From the NCBI RefSeq assembly GCF_015709455.1, contig NZ_JADNQW010000005.1:1550001-1614000 (forward strand): a stretch of DNA of 64,000 bases. The letters are read 5' to 3'. Positions 45,774-54,772 of this stretch are shown piece after piece (position 1 is the stretch's first letter; each line of letters begins with the position of its first letter). Position numbers and translations under genes: made by a program. The notes under the pieces are model-generated. The model was not told the DNA's origin, ran no database searches, and saw only the letters and a list, made by a program, of their open reading frames with translations. This DNA is from Methylosinus sp. H3A. GTDB taxonomy: Bacteria > Pseudomonadota > Alphaproteobacteria > Rhizobiales > Beijerinckiaceae.

Positions 45774-46239
45774 TAAGGCCCTCCTCGATTAAGCCGGCTT
45801 CATCCGAGAGAATCGGCGAACGCTCGCGCAACCGGCGAAGCCGGAGTCGACAAGACGCACACGCACTCGATTGAAGGCGCCACACGAGATGTCGTGGGCG
45901 ATGACGCGAACGCTACTCTACCAGTTGAATCACGCGCAAGAGTCCCTGGCAAGCGAAACAGCGTTCCCCACAAGGTAATGCTGTTTCATTCTCTACGGGT
46001 GTTGCGCGAAAGACTCACTATGGGCGTGGCGCCGCATGGGTTTTCGCGCATGGCGCCGCATTTCGCCGCGCGTGAACGTCTTCATGAAGGGCCGCGCCGT
46101 GGTCTCCATGGATGTCTCATGGCGCGCGTGCGTTCGAACGGGGCTGGTCGCCGCCCTTCCGGCGCCGTCGTTTCGCCGCAGTCTCGGCGCCTTCGCCCCG
46201 TCGGAAACGGATTTGACCGGGGCAAGGGTAAGACCTAGA
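45774..46239. other. gcrA-argD divergent intergenic region
   Basis: No convincing gene lies in this stretch. An open frame of 78 codons ending at 46272 exists on the plus strand but is Arg-rich without a clear ribosome-binding site, as expected of chance frames here. The region should hold the gcrA promoter (left) and the argD promoter (right). A TTCCCCACA sequence near 45964 only weakly resembles a DnaA box. Confidence 0.5.
45810..45944. promoter_or_regulatory. cluster of four GANTC methylation sites upstream of gcrA
   Basis: GAATC at 45810-45814, GAGTC at 45844-45848, GAATC at 45927-45931 and GAGTC at 45940-45944 lie within 135 bases, 37-171 bases upstream of the gcrA start. GANTC is the target of the CcrM methyltransferase, and methylation state controls several cell-cycle promoters, reported for gcrA in Caulobacter. 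Four sites in so short a span exceeds chance expectation for this base composition, although I cannot compute it. Confidence 0.55.
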
Positions 46240-46290
46240 ATGTTTCCACGAGAGAGATGCCGCCCCCAGTAAGGGCGGCACTTTGATTTT
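46240..46290 (+). promoter_or_regulatory. putative arginine leader peptide and attenuator of argD
   Basis: A ten-codon frame [10 protein letters not shown] (46240-46272, including TAA) has three Arg codons, CGA, AGA and CGC, the first two rare in this genome. Its end overlaps an 8-bp stem TGCCGCCC (46258-46265) with GGGCGGCA (46273-46280) followed by CTTTGATTTT, an intrinsic-terminator shape on the plus strand only. No plus-strand gene ends upstream, so the terminator can only lie in the argD leader. Ribosome stalling at Arg codons would block the stem. Confidence 0.45.
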
Positions 46291-46363
46291 CAGACCCTCG
46301 CTGCGCGTCGCCGCGCTGTCCTGCGGCGCCGGCGAGCGGGGTCTCTCCGAGGGGAGTCGCCCA

Positions 46364-47547
46364 GTGGTTTCGGCGCTGTATCCGACTTATGCGCGGGCCG
46401 ATCTCGCTTTCGAGCGAGGCGAAGGCGTTTGGCTCGTGGCCGGCGACGGCGAGCGTTATCTCGACTTCGGCGCCGGCGTCGCGGTCAATTCGCTCGGCCA
46501 TGGCCATCCGCATCTCGTCGGCACGCTGGCGGCCGCCGCGGCGAAGCCCTGGCATGTCTCCAATCTGTTTCAGATTCCGGAGGCCGAGCGCCTCGCTCGC
46601 CGCCTCGTTCAGGCGACTTTCGCGGATTTGGTCTTCTTCACCAATTCGGGCGCCGAGGCGGTCGAATGCGCGATCAAGACGGCGCGCAAATTCCATGCGG
46701 TGGAAGGGCGGCCGGAGCGCTATCGGCTCATCACTTTCGAGGGCGCCTTCCACGGCCGCACGCTGGCGACGATCGCCGCTGGCGGCAATCCCAAATATCT
46801 CGACGGCTTCGGCCCGCCGACCGACGGTTTCGATCAGGCTCCCTTCGGCGATCTCGACGCCGTCCGCGCGCTCGTCGGCCCGCAGACGGCCGGCGTGCTG
46901 CTGGAGCCCATTCAAGGCGAAGGCGGCGTGCGGACACCCCCGCCGCGTTTCCTGGCGGGCCTGCGCGCGCTCTGCGACGAGCTCGGCCTGCTGCTGATCG
47001 TCGATGAAGTGCAGACCGGGATCGGCCGCACCGGCCGTTTCCTCGCCATCGAGCATTCGGGCGTCACGCCGGACATAGCCGCGCTGGCGAAGGGCATCGG
47101 CGGGGGCTTTCCGCTCGGCGCCTGCCTCGCGACGGCGGAGGCCGGCAAGGGCATGACGGTCGGCGCGCATGGCTCCACCTATGGCGGCAATCCGCTCGCC
47201 ACAGCGATCGGCAACGCCGTGCTCGATGTGGTGTTGGAGCCGGGCTTCATCGAGCGCGTCGCCGGTCTCGGCGTGTTGTTCCGCCAGAAGCTCGCAGAGC
47301 TCGAGGATCGCCATTCCACGATCATCGAGAGCGTGCGCGGCGAGGGGCTGATGTTCGGCCTCAAGACGCGCGTCGCCAATACAGAATTCGCCGCCGCGGC
47401 GCGCGAGGCCAAGCTGCTCACCATTCCCGCGAGCGACAATGTCGTGCGCCTGCTGCCGCCTTTGATCGTGGGCGAGAGCGAGCTCGCCGAGGCTGCGCGT
47501 CGGCTCGACGCCGCCTGCGTGAAGCTCGAGAGCGCGGGAGCCGCGCT

Positions 47548-47551
<4 letters not shown>
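46364..47551 (+). CDS. argD: acetylornithine aminotransferase
   Basis: A 395-residue class III PLP aminotransferase of arginine synthesis. Family marks: [53 protein letters not shown], and the PLP Lys in [14 protein letters not shown]. The GTG at 46364 has GAGGGGAG upstream and gives the usual length, whereas a TTG 27 codons earlier does not. The stop overlaps argF by four bases, so argD, argF and hslO form one operon behind a putative attenuator. Confidence 0.95.
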
Positions 47552-48494
<943 letters not shown>

Positions 48495-48498
<4 letters not shown>

Positions 48499-49460
48499 TC
48501 AGGCGGGCGGACGAGGCCATCGGCCGGCCGGCGTCGCCCCTCGCCGAGGACGACAGCCTGCTCCCTTTCGCCGTCGAGCCGCTCGATCTGCGCGGGCGTC
48601 TGGTGCGGCTCGGGCCGGCGGTTCATTCCATCCTCACCCATTATGATTATCCGCCGTCCGTCGCGCGTCTGCTCGGCGAGGCCGCGGCGTTGACGGCGCT
48701 GTTCGGCTCGCTCATCGAGTCGCATGGGCGCTTCCAATTGCAGACGCGCAGCGACGGGCCCGTCGATATGATCGTCGTCGATTTCGACGCGCCGGGAAAG
48801 CTGCGCGGCTTCGCGCGCTATGACGAGAGCCGCATTGTCGCCGGCATGGCGCCGGGCGCGCTGCTCGGCCGCGGCCATCTGGCGCTGACCATGGAGCGCG
48901 ACGGCGACGCCGCGCGTTATCAAGGCGTGGTGCCGCTGGAGGGCGACGGCTTCGCCGAGGCGGCGCATCGTTATTTCCGCCAGTCCGAGCAAATTCCGAG
49001 CTATGTGCGGCTCGCCGTCGCCGAGAGCGTGACGCCCGCCGGGCGCAGCTGGCGGGCCGGCGGTCTGCTGCTGCAATATCTGCCGGAGACGCCGACGCGG
49101 CCGCGCGATCTCGATCCTGGCGACACACCCGGGGGCGCGGCTCTGCCGGAGGATTCGGAAGACGACGCCTGGGTGGAGGGCCTGTCCCTCGCGGCGACGA
49201 CGCAGGATCACGAGCTCGTCGATCCGGGGCTCTCGGGCGAGCGGCTGCTCTATTCACTGTTCCACGAGCGTGGCGTGACGGTCTATCCGACGCGCGAGAT
49301 CGCGGAGGCCTGTCGCTGCTCGACGGAGCGCATCGTCAATCTTCTGCGTAGCTTCACGCGGCAAGACCGCCGCGATATGATCGGCGACAATGGCCGCATC
49401 GGCGTGACCTGCGAATTCTGCCGCACGCTGCGCGAGTTCGATCCCGCCGATTTCGATTAG
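48495..49460 (+). CDS. hslO: redox-regulated chaperone Hsp33
   Basis: A 321-residue Hsp33. The N-terminal substrate-binding domain contains [35 protein letters not shown] and [16 protein letters not shown]. The C-terminal redox switch carries the four zinc cysteines as CRC (in [11 protein letters not shown]) and CEFC (VTCEFCRTL). Oxidation releases zinc and turns on holdase activity in the cytoplasm. It overlaps the argF stop by four bases. The argF-hslO pairing recurs in Hyphomicrobiales but its rationale is unknown. Confidence 0.96.
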
Positions 49461-49468
49461 CGCCGGCG

Positions 49469-49489
49469 CTCGGGAGGGGCGCCCCCGAG
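49469..49489. terminator. hairpin after hslO
   Basis: CTCGGG (49469-49474) pairs with CCCGAG (49484-49489), and the loop itself contains the palindrome GGGGCGCCCC. It lies nine bases past the hslO stop, with no T-run, so it is a plausible but imperfect terminator for the arg operon. Confidence 0.45.
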
Positions 49490-49601
49490 ACTCGGGGAGT
49501 TTCACCCACCCAATCCCGCGTCGCAGGCGGACCTCGCCCTGCACGGGAGGGGGCGTGGCTGTTTCATTTGTTGATTTTTCGATAGCCGACGGAGCGACGT
49601 C

Positions 49602-50798
49602 ATGACGAAGACGCTAGGCGAAACCCCGAGCATTTCGCGCGAGCATGTCTCGCTCCCCGCGGGCGCGCGCCTCCTCTCCATCGATCGCCTGCGCGGGCTC
49701 GTCATCATCGTCATGGCGCTCGATCATGTGCGCGATTTCTTCGACGCCGACGCGTTGCGTTTCGATCCGACGGATCTCGACCGCACCTATCCGGCGCTGT
49801 TCCTCACGCGCTTCGTCACGCATTTCTGCGCGCCGACCTTCACCTTTCTCGCCGGCGTCTCAGCCTATCTGCATGGTCTCTCGCTCGAGGATCGCGGCGA
49901 GCGCTCGCGTTTTTTGTGGACGCGCGGCCTGTGGCTGATCCTGCTCGATATTTTCGTCGTCAGCCCGGTGTGGACGGTCGGCTCGGGCGCGATCGAGCTC
50001 GGAACCTTATGGGCGATCGGCTGCGGCATGATCGCGCTTTCGGCGCTGCTCTATCTGCCGACGCGCGTCGTGCTGGCGATCGGCGCGGCGATCCTCGCCC
50101 TGCATAATCTGTTCGACGGCGTTCATGCGGCGCAATTTGGCGATTTCGCGCCCGTGTGGAACGTGCTGCATGAGAAAGGCCCGCTGCCCTTCGGCCTGCG
50201 TGGCCATGTCTTTTATCCCGTGCTGCCCTGGATCGGCGTCATCGCGCTCGGCTATGGGCTCGCGCCGGTCTTCCTGTGGCCGCATGAGCGTCGGATGCGG
50301 GCGCTCTTGGCGCTCGGCCTCGCCTTTCTCGCGGGCTTCGCGGCTTTGCGCGTCGCCGGCGTCTATGGCGACGCGCGGCTCTGGCTGACCTATCCGGAAG
50401 GCGTCAGAACGGCGCTCTCCTTCCTCGATGTCACCAAATATCCGCCCTCGCTGCATTATGCGTTGGTGACGCTCGGCGTCGGGCTTCTGCTGCTGCCGGC
50501 GTTGGAGCGGGCGGGCGGCGCCGTGGGGCGCGTGCTGGCCACATTCGGCCGCGTTCCGCTCTTCGCCTATGTGCTGCATCTCTATGTCATTCTCGTCGCC
50601 GCTCTGGTCGTCGCGCTCGCCAAGGGCGTCGATCTGAAGGGCCTCGAGAGCGGCGGCCCGCCGCCCGAGAATTACGGCCTCGGCCTCGTCGGCGCCTATG
50701 TGATGTGGATCGCGATCATGGCGGCCATCTATCCCGCCTGCGCCTGGTTCGCGGGCGTCAAGCGGCGGCGGCGCGACTGGTGGCTGAGCTATTTGTGA
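49602..50798 (+). CDS. DUF1624/heparan-alpha-glucosaminide acetyltransferase-like membrane protein
   Basis: A 398-residue polytopic membrane protein with about ten helices. It opens ARLLSIDRLRGLVIIVMALDHVRDFF, the diagnostic start of the DUF1624/YeiB-like acyltransferase superfamily, followed by TRFVTHFCAPTFTFLAGVSA. The members probably move acyl groups across the membrane, but substrates of bacterial members are mostly unknown. Full length. It is convergent with the periplasmic glycerophosphodiesterase gene across a strong hairpin and does not look cotranscribed with hslO. Confidence 0.85.
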   Translation: MTKTLGETPSISREHVSLPAGARLLSIDRLRGLVIIVMALDHVRDFFDADALRFDPTDLDRTYPALFLTRFVTHFCAPTFTFLAGVSAYLHGLSLEDRGERSRFLWTRGLWLILLDIFVVSPVWTVGSGAIELGTLWAIGCGMIALSALLYLPTRVVLAIGAAILALHNLFDGVHAAQFGDFAPVWNVLHEKGPLPFGLRGHVFYPVLPWIGVIALGYGLAPVFLWPHERRMRALLALGLAFLAGFAALRVAGVYGDARLWLTYPEGVRTALSFLDVTKYPPSLHYALVTLGVGLLLLPALERAGGAVGRVLATFGRVPLFAYVLHLYVILVAALVVALAKGVDLKGLESGGPPPENYGLGLVGAYVMWIAIMAAIYPACAWFAGVKRRRRDWWLSYL

Positions 50799-50800
50799 AG

Positions 50801-50827
50801 GGACGGCGGCGTCGTCAGCCGCCGTCC
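50801..50827. terminator. bidirectional hairpin between acyltransferase and glpQ genes
   Basis: A perfect 9-bp stem, GGACGGCGG (50801-50809) and CCGCCGTCC (50819-50827), with a nine-base loop. It starts two bases after one stop codon and ends ten before the other, so it likely ends both converging transcripts. Confidence 0.7.
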
Positions 50828-50837
50828 ATCATTCGTC

Positions 50838-52091
50838 TCAATTGGCGTTGAGCCAGCGCAGCCCGCGGCAGGCGGCGTCATGGCCATAGAGGCCTTTGAC
50901 CAGACATTTCGCCGCATCGGGGTCGGTCTTCAGCGCCCACAGCGAGCGCGCCGTCACCGCCGTATCGGCGAAATCGCTGAACAGGCCGTCGACGCCGAGC
51001 TTGTAGAAGGTCAGATATTCATTGACCGGAACGCCCTTGTAATCGCTGGCGAGGCGGCGCTGCTCATTGCGGAACGTGTAGGGATGCACGAGCAGGCCGG
51101 CCGCATGGGCGTCGGCGACGACGGAGGTCGGCGCCAGCAGCTTGCGATCCGCCTCGTCGACGAGCCCGTCGCCATTGGCGTCGGCGCAGGCGTTGGCGAC
51201 GATCTTTATGCAGGCGGAGCTGATGAGATAGGTTTTCCACGGCCCGACGCCATCGGCATAGGTGCGAACCTCGGCGAGGCCTGCGGGCTTCAACAGATCG
51301 GCGAATTTGCCCTGGCGGCCGGCGACCGCCCAATCATAGGGCCGGTCGTAGGGCGGCGTGAAATCCAGCGAGCCGTCGGGATTGACGTCATTGGCGTCGA
51401 CGAGCTGGATCAGCCGCACCGTCGTCTTCTTGCGCAGATATTTCAGATTGGCCTGCTCGAAGCTCTGGATGAAGACGGGAGCGTGATGGTGGTTCCAGCC
51501 GTGGCGCGTCAGCACGGCGAGCAGGCGATCCTCGAGCGGCAGGCCGAGCGTCTGATGATAGGTCGGATGCTTGGTCTCGGGGTAAATGCCGATGACGCGG
51601 CCTTCGTCGCGGCTCTTGCGCTTGGCGAGCTCGATGATCTCGTCGAAGCTCGGAATGTGGAAGAGGCCGTTGAAGTCCGGGTCGCGCTCGGCGAAGGCCT
51701 GCACGGCGCCGATCTGCTTGATCTCGCTCCAGGTGAAATCGCTGACGAAATAGCCTTCCTGCTCCACGCCGTCGACGATCGCCTTGCGCTTGCGATTGGC
51801 GAATTGCGGCAGGCTCTTGACGTTGGTGGTGGCGATGATGTTCGGCTCGTGGCGGGCGATCAGCACGCCGTCCTTGGTCGAGACGAGGTCCGGCTCGATG
51901 AAATCCGCGCCGAGCTCGATCGCGAGAGCGTAGGATTCGAGCGTATGCTCCGGCACATAACCGCCGGCGCCGCGATGGCCGATGACGATGGGGCGATGCG
52001 GGCCGTCGTCGGAGGCGGCGGCGACGGGCAGAGGCGCGAGCAGCGCCGCGCAAATCAATGCGCAAGACGCGCGGGACAGAAGCTTGGTCAT
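50838..52091 (-). CDS. glpQ: periplasmic glycerophosphodiester phosphodiesterase
   Basis: A 417-residue GDPD. The signal peptide ([20 protein letters not shown]...VAAA) directs it to the periplasm. The active-site block [20 protein letters not shown] with its two His/Arg and the Glu-Asp pair in [20 protein letters not shown] is conserved. It cleaves glycerophosphodiesters to glycerol-3-phosphate and an alcohol. A Ca2+-loop-like sequence [12 protein letters not shown] lies near residue 303, between catalytic-barrel segments. The start has GAGGA before it; the frame is open 75 codons further, without a signal. Confidence 0.93.
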   Translation of the reverse strand: MTKLLSRASCALICAALLAPLPVAAASDDGPHRPIVIGHRGAGGYVPEHTLESYALAIELGADFIEPDLVSTKDGVLIARHEPNIIATTNVKSLPQFANRKRKAIVDGVEQEGYFVSDFTWSEIKQIGAVQAFAERDPDFNGLFHIPSFDEIIELAKRKSRDEGRVIGIYPETKHPTYHQTLGLPLEDRLLAVLTRHGWNHHHAPVFIQSFEQANLKYLRKKTTVRLIQLVDANDVNPDGSLDFTPPYDRPYDWAVAGRQGKFADLLKPAGLAEVRTYADGVGPWKTYLISSACIKIVANACADANGDGLVDEADRKLLAPTSVVADAHAAGLLVHPYTFRNEQRRLASDYKGVPVNEYLTFYKLGVDGLFSDFADTAVTARSLWALKTDPDAAKCLVKGLYGHDAACRGLRWLNAN

Positions 52092-52212
52092 GAAATATCC
52101 TCGAACGATGTGCTTTTGGGCGTCGGTTCGATAGACCGTCTGTCTCTCAGAGGTATGACGACAGCGCGCCGGTCTCGCTGAGACGGAAGCGATCGTCCGA
52201 GGGGGTTCCGCA

Positions 52213-52923
52213 GTGAGCGCTTTTTTGTCCCGAGACGCCGAATTTCTGTTTCCGGCGCCGGCGCCGGCCGCGCTCGTCATAGAAGGCGAGGCGAGGTGCT
52301 TTCCGGTGCGGCGCATTTTCTGCGTCGGGCAGAATTACGCCGCCCATGCGCGGGAGATGGGCAAAGACCCCTCGCGCGAGCAGCCGTTCTTTTTTTCCAA
52401 GCCCGCCGACGCCGTGGTCGCCAGCGGCGCGACCATCCCCTATCCGCCGCGCACCGCGGACCTCCACCATGAGATCGAGCTGGTCGCGGCGATCGGAAGC
52501 GGCGGCGCGGACATAGCGCGGGCGGATGCGCTCGCCCATGTGTTCGGCTATGCCGCCGGCGTCGATCTCACCCGCCGCGATCTGCAGAGCGAGGCGCGTA
52601 AGGCCGGCCGGCCGTGGGATCTCTCCAAGGGCTTCGACAATTCGGCTCCGCTCGGGGCGCTGGCGGCGGCCGAGCGCATCGGCCATCCGGCCAAGGGGCG
52701 CATCAGCCTCTCCGTCGATGGCGCGGTGCGGCAGGACGCCGATCTCTCCGACATGATCTGGAGCGTGGCGGAAATCATCGCGATCCTGTCGGGGTTCGTG
52801 CGGCTCGAGGCGGGCGATCTCATTTTCACCGGCACGCCGGCCGGCGTCGGGCCGATCGTCGCAGGAAACCATGTGACGGGCGCGATCGAGGGCGTCGGGA
52901 CAGTCGAGCTGACGGTGGCGTAG
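52213..52923 (+). CDS. fumarylacetoacetate hydrolase family protein
   Basis: A 236-residue FAH-fold enzyme, GTG start with GAGGGGG about eight bases upstream. The opening [18 protein letters not shown], the metal-binding [11 protein letters not shown], the catalytic pocket [10 protein letters not shown], and the C-terminal [15 protein letters not shown] match small acylpyruvase-like members (FAHD1 type) that hydrolyse or decarboxylate 2,4-dioxo acids. The exact substrate is not determined by sequence. It is divergent from glpQ and followed by a REP-like hairpin. Confidence 0.9.
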   Translation: MSAFLSRDAEFLFPAPAPAALVIEGEARCFPVRRIFCVGQNYAAHAREMGKDPSREQPFFFSKPADAVVASGATIPYPPRTADLHHEIELVAAIGSGGADIARADALAHVFGYAAGVDLTRRDLQSEARKAGRPWDLSKGFDNSAPLGALAAAERIGHPAKGRISLSVDGAVRQDADLSDMIWSVAEIIAILSGFVRLEAGDLIFTGTPAGVGPIVAGNHVTGAIEGVGTVELTVA

Positions 52924-52949
52924 CCCTACCTCCCCCTCGCCCCCGCGAC

Positions 52950-52978
52950 GTCCTGGCCGGGCTTGTCCCGGCCAGGAC
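52950..52978. repeat. alphaproteobacterial REP-type palindrome
   Basis: A perfect 12-bp stem, GTCCTGGCCGGG (52950-52961) and CCCGGCCAGGAC (52967-52978), around CTTGT. The core GGCCGGGCTTGTCCCGGCC is one I recall as very frequently dispersed in Hyphomicrobiales genomes, so this is probably a repeat that doubles as a 3' hairpin. Only this copy was noticed in the window. Confidence 0.7.
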
Positions 52979-53125
52979 GGCCGCAGCGTCTCGCGATGTT
53001 TGAATCCGATAGTCCTCGAGGGAGAGGGTCGGCGCTCCGCGCCGCTTGCGGCGGCGATATTGCTTCGCAGCGCGAAAGCTGATTAGTCCTGTCCCACTTA
53101 CGAAGCTCCCGGGGATGAAGCGGGA

Positions 53126-54682
53126 ATGAACCACTCACAGCGGCCGCCGAAGCCGATCGGCGCGGCCGTCCCGGCGCCCGCCGACGCCTCTCCCGCGGAT
53201 CTCGATCCCACGGATTGGGAGGCGTTCCGCGCCGAGAGCCATCGTGCGCTCGACCAGATGATCGACCATCTCGCCACTCTGCGCGAGCGGCCGGTCTGGC
53301 GCGAGCCCTCAGCGGAAGCGCGCGAGCGCTTCCGGCGCCCGCTGCCGGCCGAAGGGCGGGGGCTTCCCGCCGCGCTCGCCGATTTCGAGCGTTTCATCCA
53401 GCCTTACGCCAATGGCAATATCCATCCGCTGTTCATGGGCTGGGCGCAGGGGGCGGGCACGCCCGTCGGCATGGTGGCGGAAATGCTCGCCGCCGGGCTC
53501 AACTCCAATTGCGGCGGCCGCAATCACATCGCGCTCGACGTCGAGCGGCAGATCGCCGCCTGGATGGCGCAAGCTTTCGGCTTCCCTCTGGACGCCTCCG
53601 GCGTCTTCGTCACCGGCACGTCGATCGCCAATTTCCTCTCGCTTCTGGTCGCGCGCGAGCATGCGCTCGGCGAGAAGAATGTGCGCAAGAACGGGCTGAA
53701 GGCGCTCGAGGAGCAGCTCGTCGCCTATGCCTCGCGCGAGGCGCATAATTGCGTGCGGCAGGCGATGGAGCTGGCCGGCCTCGGCGCGCGCCATCTGCGG
53801 CTCATCGAATCGGACGGCGCACGCTCGCTGCGCATCGACGAGCTGCGCCGCGCCATCGCCGAGGATCGCGCCGCGGGGCTGCATCCGTTTCTCGTCGTCG
53901 GCACGGCGGGCTCGGTCGACACGGGCGCGATCGACGATCTCGACGCGCTCGCCGACATAGCGAAGGCCGAAGACCTCTGGTTCCACATAGACGGCGCCTT
54001 CGGAGCGCTGGCCATTCTGTCGCCGGCGCTGAAGCCGCTGGTGAAGGGCCTCGAGCGCGCCGACTCCATCGCCTTCGATTTCCACAAATGGCTGCATGTC
54101 CCCTATGACGCGGGCTTCTTCCTGGTGCGCGACCCGGAGGCGCATCGCCGCGCCTTCGCCGCCAACGCGGCCTATCTCACGCGCGCGCCGCGTGGGCTCG
54201 CGGCCGGCGAGATTTGGCCCTGCGATCTCGGCGCCGATCTCTCGCGCGGCTTTCGCGCGCTGAAGACCTGGTTCACGATAGAAGTCTTCGGGACCGAGCG
54301 TCTCGGCGCCTGCATCGAAAAAAGCTGCGCTCTGGCGCAGCGGCTGCGTGGCCATATCGAGGCCTCGCAGACTTTCGAGATGCGCGCGCCGGTGGCGCTC
54401 AATGTCGTGTGCTTCGGCGTGAAGGACGACGACGAGGCGGGGCGTCTCAATCGCGAGATCGTGATGGAGCTGCATGAGAGCGGCGAGGCGGCGCCATCGC
54501 TGACGCTGCTCGACGGCCATCCGACGATCCGCGCGGCGATCTTCAATCACCGCACGCAGGAGGCGGACATAGACGCCTTCATGCAGATGCTGGAGCGCGC
54601 CGCGCAACGCGCCCGCGGCGAGCCGCCGCTGGAGCCGCTGCCGACGCCGCGCGAGGAGGGCGCGCCGCTGTCGCAGGATTGA
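53126..54682 (+). CDS. PLP-dependent amino acid decarboxylase family protein
   Basis: A 518-residue group II decarboxylase. The His that stacks on PLP is in a variant ASREAHNCVRQAMEL region. The PLP Asp lies in LWFHIDGAFGALA and the Schiff-base Lys in FDFHKWLHVPYDAGFFLVRD. The overall layout matches aromatic-L-amino-acid/glutamate decarboxylases and related sulfinate decarboxylases. The substrate cannot be chosen from the sequence. It stands alone after a REP-like palindrome, in a stretch with no clear metabolic partners. Confidence 0.88.
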   Translation: MNHSQRPPKPIGAAVPAPADASPADLDPTDWEAFRAESHRALDQMIDHLATLRERPVWREPSAEARERFRRPLPAEGRGLPAALADFERFIQPYANGNIHPLFMGWAQGAGTPVGMVAEMLAAGLNSNCGGRNHIALDVERQIAAWMAQAFGFPLDASGVFVTGTSIANFLSLLVAREHALGEKNVRKNGLKALEEQLVAYASREAHNCVRQAMELAGLGARHLRLIESDGARSLRIDELRRAIAEDRAAGLHPFLVVGTAGSVDTGAIDDLDALADIAKAEDLWFHIDGAFGALAILSPALKPLVKGLERADSIAFDFHKWLHVPYDAGFFLVRDPEAHRRAFAANAAYLTRAPRGLAAGEIWPCDLGADLSRGFRALKTWFTIEVFGTERLGACIEKSCALAQRLRGHIEASQTFEMRAPVALNVVCFGVKDDDEAGRLNREIVMELHESGEAAPSLTLLDGHPTIRAAIFNHRTQEADIDAFMQMLERAAQRARGEPPLEPLPTPREEGAPLSQD

Positions 54683-54772
54683 CGGAAGCCGCGAGTCCGC
54701 CATCTAGGCGGCCCGAGATATTTCGGCTAAGCTTACGCCGACGTCACATCTATATAGCGGCGAGTGTATTTC

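Noticed and set aside
46036..46272. 78-codon plus-strand frame before argD
   Set aside because: No ribosome-binding site at its start, Arg/Pro/Ser-rich as chance frames here are; only its last ten codons are considered, as a possible leader peptide.
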